Assembly (NCBI GenBank): GCA_023267795.1 | Contig: JAHFMP010000076.1 | Location: forward strand, 1-5,377 | From: Candidatus Woesearchaeota archaeon | GTDB taxonomy: Archaea; Nanobdellota; Nanobdellia; Woesearchaeales; DSVV01 | Direction of reading: 5' to 3' | DNA: 5,377 bases | In this document: piece by piece, positions 1 to 5,377 of the stretch | Layout: every line of letters begins with the position of its first letter | Numbering within the stretch: position 1 is the stretch's first letter | Notes under the pieces: generated by a model | What the model was told of the DNA's origin: nothing | Databases searched by the model: none | The model's input: the letters and a program-made list of their open reading frames with translations, nothing else | Made by a program: the position numbers and the translations under genes

Positions 1-1
1 T

Positions 2-313
2 CCTAATTATCATAATTTAATTATATGGATTTACAGAGAACTTTTCAATATCAAAACTCAAAAAACAGAAAATGAGATTCTTGTAAAGCAAAAGGATATT
101 CAGGAGGAACTAAAGCAGGTTGGATTTACAGAGATAAATGTGAAAGCGACATCAAATATAACATTTGACATTAAATATTTTAAGAAATTGGTTCCATTTC
201 CATTGTATTATGGAGTATATATTTATAATGGAATTGAATATGCAATACAATGCAGCAAGGCATTGAGGGAAAAGCATGGTTCTTTTGTGATAACGTATGC
301 AAGAAAAAAGTAG
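2..313 (+). CDS. SAM-dependent methyltransferase, C-terminal fragment (5' end outside window)
   Basis: An open frame enters from the left edge and runs 103 codons to a TAG at 311-313; the start and the SAM-binding motifs lie upstream of the window. What is visible resembles the last third of a class I (Rossmann-fold) methyltransferase of the Methyltransf_11 kind: a helix ending in ELKQVGF (residues 36-42 of the fragment), the usual 'LkeaGF' element before strand 6, then a variable helical cap with many aromatics (about 55-80), and a closing strand GSFVITYARKK like the final 'f.i..arK' strand of this family. Such enzymes move a methyl group from SAM to small molecules, sugars or lipids in the cytoplasm; the substrate cannot be read from this part. 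The stop overlaps the next gene by 17 bases, so the two are probably cotranscribed and translationally coupled. In a glycosyltransferase neighbourhood a glycan or lipid methylase is a reasonable inference. The family call rests on the C-terminal pattern only. Confidence 0.72.
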   Translation, partial: PNYHNLIIWIYRELFNIKTQKTENEILVKQKDIQEELKQVGFTEINVKATSNITFDIKYFKKLVPFPLYYGVYIYNGIEYAIQCSKALREKHGSFVITYARKK

Positions 314-2315
314 AGAATTTGGTAAAAGAGAATGGCTAAAAATTATAGCAATACTTGCAATGCTTTTGATTGTGACTTGGAAAACAGAAGCATACTTCGG
401 TTGGATAGGGTATAGGGAAACGTGGACAATTTGTATTGATTATATGAATGAGGGAGTATTATGGAATGGCCAACCACACTGTGAAGGGGCTCTTCTTCCT
501 TTTTACATTATTTGGTTTCTGGACACTCTTGTCGGTAGGGAATACGTACAAATTGCAACAATAGTATTTTCAACACTTCTCTCTTTACTTTTTTTTTGGA
601 TATTTTGGAAGGCAGTAAAGAAAGAACAACTGGAGAATGAGATTTTCTGGCCTGCACTATTATTTGGATTACTCTTTTACATAAATACAATAACAAATCT
701 TGAAGCAGTGCTGAACAGTCTTTTCTTTTTCTGTGCATACTATATATTATGTTATACAGAAAATAAATGGAAATATTATGGTGCAGGAGTACTACTTCTC
801 TTATCTACAGTATCAAAGATAAATGTTATTGTACAAATTGCATTCTTACTGTTTTGGTACGCATATGAAAAACAAATATGGTATTTTGAAAACAAGAAAC
901 TAAAGATACAGCTAAAGAAAGAAGTGTTGATAGGGTATGGACAGCTCTGTCTTCCAATTATAATAGGATTTGCAATCCTTACTGTCATATACAAATACTT
1001 TTGGATATATTCATGGGGAGTTTTCACAAACCAGAATATAACCCTCTCAATTATGCAAACACTGAAAGAAATGATTCTCTTTGATATAACAAAAGCAGAT
1101 ATTATTTACATCACTGTGATGGTAGTTGCATTGCTCGGAACATATCTTTTTTGGAATGAAAAGAAATTTTATGCGCTCATAAGTGGTCCTGTCTTTTTAC
1201 TTGCAATTTTTTTGATTGTCCGTGCGTTTGGTATCCAGTTTGCAACAGGAACACGATATTGGTCTGTTATTTTTCCATTTACAATCTTTTGCCTTTTACG
1301 AATAAGACAGCTTTGGGTGCAATCTCCGATGAAGCAGGTAATGCAAGGACTATTTGTTATAATTATTCTCTATCCAGGCATATACCAGGGTCCTTTTTTG
1401 TTAAAGGATGATTTAAGCTATATTGATTCATGGAATATTGTCGATAAAGCGACAAAAGGATGGCAGGAAAAAGATACACTGATCAAGCAAATCCATTATG
1501 GTTATAGCATTGTTCCAGAGCAGGCAGGAAGAATTCTCATAGAAGATGATCCTGCTGGATTTAAGAGAAAAATAATTTCATTTGGATCAAACATAAAGTA
1601 TGACCAAGTAGATTTTCTCACAAAAAAATATATGGAATCTCATCCGGATATTTGGGGTTTTCCACGATACCAAGAATTATTAGGAGAAAATCTTATTTAT
1701 AAACCAATTGGAGGACAGCTAAACGAGAAAGAGCAGGAGATAGTAGATAAAATAGAAAATAGGACATACAGCTTGATAATATACGGTCCTCCTGAATGGG
1801 CAATAACAGAAAAAATATTGAGCAACGTCAAAAATGAAACACTTGGAGTGTATTGTCGAGTCCTTATCCCAAATAATGTGTGGTTAACAGAAGGAGGTTG
1901 GCATTTTAGTTATTTCTTTTTTAGAAATCATGAAGACTGTCAAGAAGTGCTACAGAAAATGGCACTCTATTTTTCAGAGCACTACCAAGATATTTGTACA
2001 AAAGATGCAGCAACTGCAAATAGCATAACACAAGTGTTGCTTCAGAACGGCATTCCATTCAAAATAATGTGTGTTGATGGTGGAAGCGCATTAGAATATC
2101 TTAAAACAGGAAAGAGCATAAAAAGAATAGAGATGCTTGTGATGCTACTGCTTTTTGCACTTCCTTTGCTCTATGGTGCGTATAAAGGAGACCAGAGCGA
2201 GAGAAAGAAATGTCTGTTCTTTTTTGGAATACTTGCATTAATATGTATAATTATCATGATTTTTATGGGAAGTGATATTCCTTATAAGGAAGGGATTGTA
2301 CAGGCAATACAATAG
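297..2315 (+). CDS. Polytopic membrane protein, probable GT-C glycosyltransferase
   Basis: This 672-residue protein has about eleven hydrophobic segments in its first 365 residues (roughly 13-29, 64-79, 85-104, 116-131, 137-152, 163-187, 211-232, 267-286, 293-312, 322-336, 349-365), a mostly polar region at about 366-610, and two closing membrane segments (611-627 and 639-657). The first loop, after helix 1, holds an Asp-Tyr pair (D48-Y49) followed by NEGVLWNGQP and then a hydrophobic stretch containing a Pro. This resembles the first extracytoplasmic loop of GT-C enzymes (PMT/ArnT/DUF2029-like), where an acidic residue acts in catalysis and the donor is a polyprenyl-phosphate sugar. The polar region includes ILIEDDPAGF (413-422), similar to the exposed segment after the membrane core in archaeal and bacterial GT-C proteins. 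N488-R-T and N513-E-T are possible N-glycosylation sites if it faces outward. ATG 297 is the first possible start (an in-frame TAA lies at 291-293), giving a 17-base overlap with the methyltransferase; the next Met (22) is inside helix 1. ATA and AGA codons are frequent. A flippase or other polytopic glycan enzyme is possible; the exact family is unassigned. Confidence 0.7.
   Translation: MQEKSREFGKREWLKIIAILAMLLIVTWKTEAYFGWIGYRETWTICIDYMNEGVLWNGQPHCEGALLPFYIIWFLDTLVGREYVQIATIVFSTLLSLLFFWIFWKAVKKEQLENEIFWPALLFGLLFYINTITNLEAVLNSLFFFCAYYILCYTENKWKYYGAGVLLLLSTVSKINVIVQIAFLLFWYAYEKQIWYFENKKLKIQLKKEVLIGYGQLCLPIIIGFAILTVIYKYFWIYSWGVFTNQNITLSIMQTLKEMILFDITKADIIYITVMVVALLGTYLFWNEKKFYALISGPVFLLAIFLIVRAFGIQFATGTRYWSVIFPFTIFCLLRIRQLWVQSPMKQVMQGLFVIIILYPGIYQGPFLLKDDLSYIDSWNIVDKATKGWQEKDTLIKQIHYGYSIVPEQAGRILIEDDPAGFKRKIISFGSNIKYDQVDFLTKKYMESHPDIWGFPRYQELLGENLIYKPIGGQLNEKEQEIVDKIENRTYSLIIYGPPEWAITEKILSNVKNETLGVYCRVLIPNNVWLTEGGWHFSYFFFRNHEDCQEVLQKMALYFSEHYQDICTKDAATANSITQVLLQNGIPFKIMCVDGGSALEYLKTGKSIKRIEMLVMLLLFALPLLYGAYKGDQSERKKCLFFFGILALICIIIMIFMGSDIPYKEGIVQAIQ
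2278..2291. repeat. 14-base perfect palindrome TTCCTTATAAGGAA
   Basis: The sequence equals its own reverse complement over 14 bases and lies in the last codons of the membrane glycosyltransferase gene, 92 bases before the GT2 start. Its TTATAA core resembles an archaeal TATA element or a dimeric operator. About 0.3 such palindromes are expected by chance in a window of this length, more with AT bias, so a function is unproven. Confidence 0.3.
2295..2313 (+). other. Weak 6-bp hairpin at the membrane-GT stop codon
   Basis: ATTGTA (2295-2300) pairs with TACAAT (2308-2313) around a 7-base loop, and the 3' arm ends on the first base of the TAG stop. No T-run follows. Alone it is unremarkable; it is listed because the other genes here also have inverted repeats at their ends. 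Confidence 0.25.
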
Positions 2316-2382
2316 CAAAACTAAGAAATAGAATGGATAACAAGAACAAAGCTTCATAAGTTTTAATAAGGAAAAAAGATTC
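2316..2382 (+). other. 67-base A-rich intergenic spacer before the GT2 gene
   Basis: The spacer has no convincing gene; the only ATG opens seven codons. AAGGA-like bases at 2369-2373 lie about ten bases before ATG 2383 and could be a weak ribosome binding site. TTTTAATAA (2361-2369) is AT-rich and TATA-like but too close to the start for a normal archaeal promoter unless transcription begins inside the coding region. The most economical reading is an internal operon spacer. Confidence 0.35.
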
Positions 2383-3201
2383 ATGATAACAAGAGAAGAA
2401 AAGAAAATGGCAGAGAACGTAGAAAAAATTTCTGTAATAATTATCACAAAAAATGAAGAAGACAAGATTGGCCGATGTCTGGAGCATATAAAATGGGTTG
2501 ATGAAATTGTTATTCTGGACAGCAACAGTACAGACAAAACAGTTGCAATTGCAAAAAAATGGACAAAAAAGATATACACGAAAGCGTTTGAAGGATATGG
2601 AGCACAAAAGCAGGCAGCAATTGAAAAATGTACAAATAACTGGATTTTTGAAATAGATGCTGATGAAGTAGTCACAGAACAACTGCAACTGGAAATAACA
2701 GAATTGCAAAAAGTTCCTGAACAAATGAACGCGTATGCAGCGTATACAATAACACGTCAAGAATATTTTCTAAAAAAACCACTTATGATATCTATTATTC
2801 CCAGGCTCTACAAAAAGCAAAAAGTAGCATACAATGGAGAAATTCATGAAGAGTTAAAAATTAATGGAAAAGTGTCTCACCTAAAAGGAGAGATCAATCA
2901 TGAATCAGACAAATATGACACAATTGCAAAAAGAGTTGATAAGGGCAATGAATACACACAGATAGAAGCAAAAAAAAGAATAAAAGAAGAATCATGGAGC
3001 ACGGCAAAAATCCTGTCAAAAATGATAATAATGCCTGGCTGTTATTTTTGTTGGTTCTATGGGCGAAAAGGACTCATTCTGAAAGGATATAGAGGATTGA
3101 TATGGTCATTATTGACTGCATATTATCATTTTCTGATTTATGCAAAAATTTATGAGCAGATTTATAAAACGAAAAATCCTACTAAAGAGAATTTTGCATA
3201 A
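2383..3201 (+). CDS. Family 2 glycosyltransferase, WaaE/KdtX-like
   Basis: A 272-residue GT-A-fold inverting glycosyltransferase, full length for this subgroup (about 250-280 residues). Visible motifs in order: SVIIITKNEE (17-26), the nucleotide-binding first strand; VDEIVILDSNSTDKT (39-53), with the Asp that contacts the nucleotide; FEIDADE (89-95), giving the metal-binding D92-x-D94 motif and the adjacent Glu of the WaaE group; PRLYKK (140-145); and NGEIHEEL (151-158), matching the 'G.iHE' element of WaaE/KdtX-like proteins. A hydrophobic, aromatic C-terminal part (about 211-258) probably lies on the membrane, as in lipid-directed members. It would transfer a sugar from an NDP-sugar in the cytoplasm to a lipid-linked or core-like acceptor; donor and acceptor are unknown. 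ATG 2383 is used here, but Met9 at 2407 (MAENVEKIS) would also start directly before the first strand. The ends of the gene and of the preceding membrane GT are 67 bases apart, and codon use is alike (13 of 33 Ile codons are ATA). The symbol waaE is not given because the acceptor cannot be LPS in an archaeon. Confidence 0.9.
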   Translation: MITREEKKMAENVEKISVIIITKNEEDKIGRCLEHIKWVDEIVILDSNSTDKTVAIAKKWTKKIYTKAFEGYGAQKQAAIEKCTNNWIFEIDADEVVTEQLQLEITELQKVPEQMNAYAAYTITRQEYFLKKPLMISIIPRLYKKQKVAYNGEIHEELKINGKVSHLKGEINHESDKYDTIAKRVDKGNEYTQIEAKKRIKEESWSTAKILSKMIIMPGCYFCWFYGRKGLILKGYRGLIWSLLTAYYHFLIYAKIYEQIYKTKNPTKENFA

Positions 3202-3216
3202 ATAGCAAAATTCTCT
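3186..3216 (+). other. Perfect 12-bp hairpin with the GT2 stop codon in its loop
   Basis: AGAGAATTTTGC (3186-3197) is the exact reverse complement of GCAAAATTCTCT (3205-3216). The 7-base loop ATAAATA (3198-3204) contains the TAA stop at 3199-3201. The 5' arm encodes the last residues of the protein (ENFA). No T-run follows, and the next gene starts 24 bases after the stem with similar codon use, so this looks more like an mRNA stability, processing or translation-coupling element than a classical terminator. The structure is seen directly; the role is inferred. Confidence 0.6.
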
Positions 3217-3239
3217 AAATATCAGGAATAAGAAAGAAA

Positions 3240-3845
3240 ATGAAAAAACTCAAGATAGAATATCACAAAGCAAAATGCATCGGTGCATTTAATTGTACAA
3301 ATATTGCACCAGAGCAGTTCAAGGAAGAGGATGGCATCCGCGCAAATCTTATAAATGCAAAAGAAGAAAAAGAATACCAGACAAAAATAGTGGAATGCGA
3401 TGAAGAGAGCGCAAAACTGATTATTGAAGCAGCAGAAAAATGCCCTGCAAATGTGATTAATGTTATAGATATTATCACAAAAGAGAAAGTAGTCGATACA
3501 ACAGTAAAAGTGAAAGAAAGCATTAGAGAGATAAAAGCAGTATATGATGATCTCAATGAGTTTGTGTTGGATGAAAAAGGGTATTTTCTTATCCGCATTG
3601 TACCTGAAAAAAAGATGATTGAAGTAGGATTTTGCGGCAAGCGAAACATAGTGGAAGTAAAAGTATACGGTACAAAACCAATAGAAATATATCAAACAAT
3701 AATTAGAGAGAAAATAATTGATAGATCGGATCATGCAGCATATCTTGGCAGAGAACTGCAAAAAGCGTATACAGCACTCCAACTTGGAATCCCTTATGTA
3801 CAGGATGATGAACTTGATTTCAGTAAAAATTACCGGGGTGAGTAA
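3240..3845 (+). CDS. Ferredoxin-like domain fused to a DUF4346-like domain
   Basis: A 201-residue soluble protein with two parts. Residues 1-83 form a single-cluster ferredoxin domain: CIGAFNC (C13-x5-C19, with Ala16 where a 4Fe ferredoxin has Cys and Pyrococcus ferredoxin has Asp), then the characteristic APEQF, and CP at 68-69. Three conserved cysteines (C13, C19, C68) suggest a [3Fe-4S] cluster or a [4Fe-4S] cluster with a non-Cys ligand. C53 and C132 are extra cysteines of unknown use. After a charged linker (84-107), residues 108-190 look like DUF4346: DEKGYFLIRI (111-120), an IEV strand, and HAAYLGRELQKA (165-176) followed by YVQDD (186-190). From memory, DUF4346 occurs in archaeal dihydropteroate-synthase-like proteins and near MtrA-like domains, hinting at a pterin or C1 link. 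A likely role is electron transfer to, or sensing by, a partner enzyme; the reaction is unknown. ATG 3240 is the first start, with a weak AGGA at 3224-3227. Codon use (ATA 10 of 25 Ile) matches the genes upstream. Confidence 0.82.
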   Translation: MKKLKIEYHKAKCIGAFNCTNIAPEQFKEEDGIRANLINAKEEKEYQTKIVECDEESAKLIIEAAEKCPANVINVIDIITKEKVVDTTVKVKESIREIKAVYDDLNEFVLDEKGYFLIRIVPEKKMIEVGFCGKRNIVEVKVYGTKPIEIYQTIIREKIIDRSDHAAYLGRELQKAYTALQLGIPYVQDDELDFSKNYRGE

Positions 3846-3848
3846 AAA

Positions 3849-3887
3849 TCCTTCATGAATATGTAGTATGAATGTCAGGACTTTTTT
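3849..3887 (+). terminator. Possible weak terminator: imperfect hairpin plus T6
   Basis: In the 45-base gap after the ferredoxin fusion, TTCAT (3852-3856) pairs with ATGAA (3868-3872), and TCC (3849-3851) can pair with GGA (3878-3880) across a five-base bulge. A run of six T follows at 3882-3887. Archaeal termination often needs only a T-rich run, so this could end the upstream unit. The stem is weak, and the T-run lies just before the next ATG, so it may be only leader sequence. The codon-use change at this point favours a boundary. Confidence 0.35.
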
Positions 3888-3890
3888 AAA

Positions 3891-5267
3891 ATGAAAATCT
3901 TATTAATATTTCCACCTCAAAATTTAGAAGAGAGATACAGCCACAACATGGGGAATGTCGGTGGATTTTTGCCACCCCTTGGTTTGTGTTACATGGCTGC
4001 TGTTTTGGAAAAAGATCATCATGAAGTCAGAATTATGGATTGTCCTGTAAATGATTATCGCATTAATCACATCATGGATGAAGTTCGTTCTTTTCAGCCT
4101 GATGTTGTCGGGACAGCAGCAATTACTTCTCTTGCAGAAGTGACAAAAGGGATTTGCGCTGCAATCAAAAAAGAATTTCCCAACATCACTATTCTTGTTG
4201 GCGGACCACACGCGTCTATTATGCCAAAAGAGACTGCTGCTGGCATGGCAGTTGACATTGTGCTTGTCGAAGAAGCAGACGGTATGATTGGACAAATTCT
4301 TGCAGATCTTCCCAAGTATAAAGAAATGAAAATTGTGCATTGCGGGAAAGTCAGGGACTTGAACACTCTGCCGTATCCTGCCAGGCATTTAATTGATATG
4401 AAAAAATATACCTCACTTCCGAACACCTACAAAACTTCTTCGAATGTTTTTCAAATGGTCACTTCTCGTGGTTGTCCTTATACATGTACGTTTTGTTTTG
4501 ACGCAAAAGGAACATTCAGGCAACGATCTGTGGAAAATGTGATTGGTGAGATTCGCCTTCTTCGAAAAGAATATGGTATTCGCGAGGTTGCATTCTGGGA
4601 TGATATCATGACACTCAACAAGAAATGGATGCATGATTTTTGTGATGCAGTTGAAAAAGAATTTCCAGATCTTGTCTGGAGTTGCTATACTCGTTTGAAT
4701 CTCGTTGACAAACCATTACTAATTCATATGAAAAAATCTGGCTGTTGGAATATTTTCTTTGGGATTGAAGCTGGAGATCAGGAACTTCTTGATAATATGA
4801 AAAAACTCATGACTCTTGAGCAGATGCGACAAGCTGTTCACTGGGTGCAGGAAGCAGGGATTGAAATTCGCGGCTCGTTCATGATTGGTTTGCCTGGAGA
4901 GACCCCTGAGAAAGCGCGAAAGACAATTGATTTTGCCATTGACCTTGATCCTGACTATGCGCAATTTTCCATCACAACACCGTATCCAGGGACAGAACTT
5001 TGGAATTCTGCAGAAAAATGGGGTACACTTGATCGAACATTTAAAGATTATCATGGCTGGAGTCCTGTGTTTGTGCCATTTGGATATAAGGATAGCAAGG
5101 AACTCATGGACATTCACAAAGAAGCATTCAGGAGATTCTATATGCGGCCAAAGTATGTGCTCAAACGTGTTTCTCGTATTCGTTCTTGGAATGATATTAA
5201 ACGATACATGAATGGTGCACGCGTTGTTCTTGGGATGATTGGAAAAGAAAAAACGACTGGATATTGA
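3891..5267 (+). CDS. B12-binding-type radical SAM enzyme
   Basis: A 458-residue protein of the usual length for B12-binding-domain radical SAM proteins (class B methylase/BchE/HpnJ-like architecture). The N-terminal Rossmann-like domain (1-140) shows MKILLIFPP, GGFLPPLGLCYMAAVLE (24-40), a second strand HEVRIMDC (44-51), and ILVGGPHASIMP (101-112). It lacks the DxHxxG base-off cobalamin motif, as many of these proteins do, so cobalamin binding is not certain. A link LPYPARHLIDM (160-170) precedes the radical SAM core with C195-x3-C199-x2-C202 in RGCPYTCTFC, the three ligands of the SAM-binding [4Fe-4S] cluster. Further core landmarks are FWDD (235-238), GIEAGD (291-296), MIGLPGET (331-338) and TPYPGTELW (363-371). 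A C-terminal helical tail (400-458) is basic. It would generate a 5'-deoxyadenosyl radical for methylation, ring closure or another C-H reaction; the substrate is unknown. There is only a poor ribosome site (AGGAC at 3878-3882). Ile ATA occurs once in 33 and Arg is mostly CGN (18 of 25), unlike upstream genes, suggesting separate origin or stronger expression. Confidence 0.92.
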   Translation: MKILLIFPPQNLEERYSHNMGNVGGFLPPLGLCYMAAVLEKDHHEVRIMDCPVNDYRINHIMDEVRSFQPDVVGTAAITSLAEVTKGICAAIKKEFPNITILVGGPHASIMPKETAAGMAVDIVLVEEADGMIGQILADLPKYKEMKIVHCGKVRDLNTLPYPARHLIDMKKYTSLPNTYKTSSNVFQMVTSRGCPYTCTFCFDAKGTFRQRSVENVIGEIRLLRKEYGIREVAFWDDIMTLNKKWMHDFCDAVEKEFPDLVWSCYTRLNLVDKPLLIHMKKSGCWNIFFGIEAGDQELLDNMKKLMTLEQMRQAVHWVQEAGIEIRGSFMIGLPGETPEKARKTIDFAIDLDPDYAQFSITTPYPGTELWNSAEKWGTLDRTFKDYHGWSPVFVPFGYKDSKELMDIHKEAFRRFYMRPKYVLKRVSRIRSWNDIKRYMNGARVVLGMIGKEKTTGY

Positions 5268-5293
5268 TTATGTGTAATATCCTTTCCAATCAT
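5235..5293 (+). terminator. Two-part hairpin spanning the radical SAM stop codon
   Basis: GGATATT (5259-5265) pairs with AATATCC (5276-5282) around a 10-base loop, and directly adjoining on the 3' side TTTCCAATCAT (5283-5293) pairs with ATGATTGGAAA (5235-5245). The 3' arm is thus 18 contiguous bases, all paired, while the 5' arm is split by a 13-base A-rich bulge (5246-5258). The TGA stop (5265-5267) sits at the top of the inner stem. No T-run follows, so a classical intrinsic terminator is unlikely; a 3'-end processing or stability element fits as well. The pairing is seen directly, the function inferred. Confidence 0.45.
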
Positions 5294-5377
5294 ACATCTT
5301 AATTCTGACCAAATCTCTTAGAAACGAAAAGATCACTTTGTATGTCGAGAAATTGCTCATGTCTGAATCTATCCATG
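5268..5377. other. 3' intergenic tail, no recognisable gene
   Basis: Apart from the 3' arm of the hairpin ending at 5293, these 110 bases show no gene start with a ribosome site, no tRNA-like fold and no clear TATA element. On the minus strand two short frames are open to the right edge, ending at 5299 (25 codons) and 5268 (35 codons). Either could be the tail of a convergent gene outside the window, but neither matches a family I recognise. Confidence 0.4.

Noticed and set aside
589..597. Run of nine T in the membrane GT gene as a phase-variation tract
   Set aside because: The frame is intact across it, and Phe/Leu-rich membrane helices in AT-rich DNA produce such runs by composition alone.
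242..2313. Ten-base direct match GCAATACAAT at about 242-251 and 2304-2313
   Set aside because: A match of this length over 5.4 kb of AT-rich sequence is expected by chance; there is no flanking similarity to suggest an attachment or recombination site.
2333..2356. Short ATG frame (seven codons) in the 67-base spacer
   Set aside because: Too short, without a ribosome site or any recognisable leader-peptide features.
508..5117. Long minus-strand open frames opposite the genes (for example 3222-3782, 3924-4388 and 4719-5117)
   Set aside because: They lie opposite well-supported plus-strand genes, are rich in Cys/Phe/Ser from the AT-rich complement, and show no family motifs.
4885..5211. Plus-strand 108-codon frame inside the radical SAM gene
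   Set aside because: It overlaps the conserved GLPGET and TPYPGT region of the true frame and its own translation shows no recognisable domain.
5268..5376. Two short minus-strand frames open to the right edge (ending at 5299 and 5268)
   Set aside because: They have only 25 and 35 codons, overlap each other in different frames and match nothing I recognise; one could be the tail of a convergent gene but the window does not decide this.

Overview
This is an AT-rich window with five protein-coding genes, all on the + strand and packed tightly. No RNA gene, CRISPR array, insertion sequence or origin was seen. I think the source is an uncultivated archaeon, perhaps of the DPANN/Woesearchaeota kind. 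The reasons are the ferredoxin-like protein with a C-terminal DUF4346-like domain (a domain I associate mainly with archaea), heavy ATA/AGA codon use in the first genes, and weak or absent Shine-Dalgarno sites. This is inference; a low-GC bacterium is not excluded.

Layout. Positions 2-313 hold the C-terminal 103 residues of a SAM-dependent methyltransferase. It overlaps by 17 bases with a 672-residue polytopic membrane protein (297-2315) that looks like a GT-C glycosyltransferase with a large exposed C-terminal domain. After 67 bases comes a family 2 glycosyltransferase of the WaaE/KdtX type (2383-3201). These three look like part of a surface-glycan or lipid-linked-sugar locus. After another 38 bases comes a 201-residue fusion (3240-3845) of a three-cysteine ferredoxin domain and a DUF4346-like domain. 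Last, after 45 bases containing a weak hairpin and a T6 run, comes a 458-residue B12-binding-type radical SAM enzyme (3891-5267). The final 110 bases hold no recognisable gene.

How they may work together. Methyltransferase, membrane GT and cytoplasmic GT2 fit one glycan-assembly unit: GT2 adds a nucleotide-sugar-derived residue on the inside, the GT-C transfers from a lipid carrier on the outside, and the methyltransferase decorates. The ferredoxin fusion shares codon habits with these genes but its role is unclear; it could donate electrons to the neighbouring radical SAM enzyme. The radical SAM gene differs clearly in codon use (ATA is 1 of 33 Ile codons, against 13 of 33 and 10 of 25 in the two genes before it), so it probably belongs to a different transcription unit or has a different history.

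The most unexpected structures are at gene ends. A perfect 12-bp hairpin carries the GT2 stop codon in its 7-base loop, and a two-part hairpin (7 bp inside 11 bp) carries the radical SAM stop codon at its apex. The most unusual gene is the ferredoxin-DUF4346 fusion.
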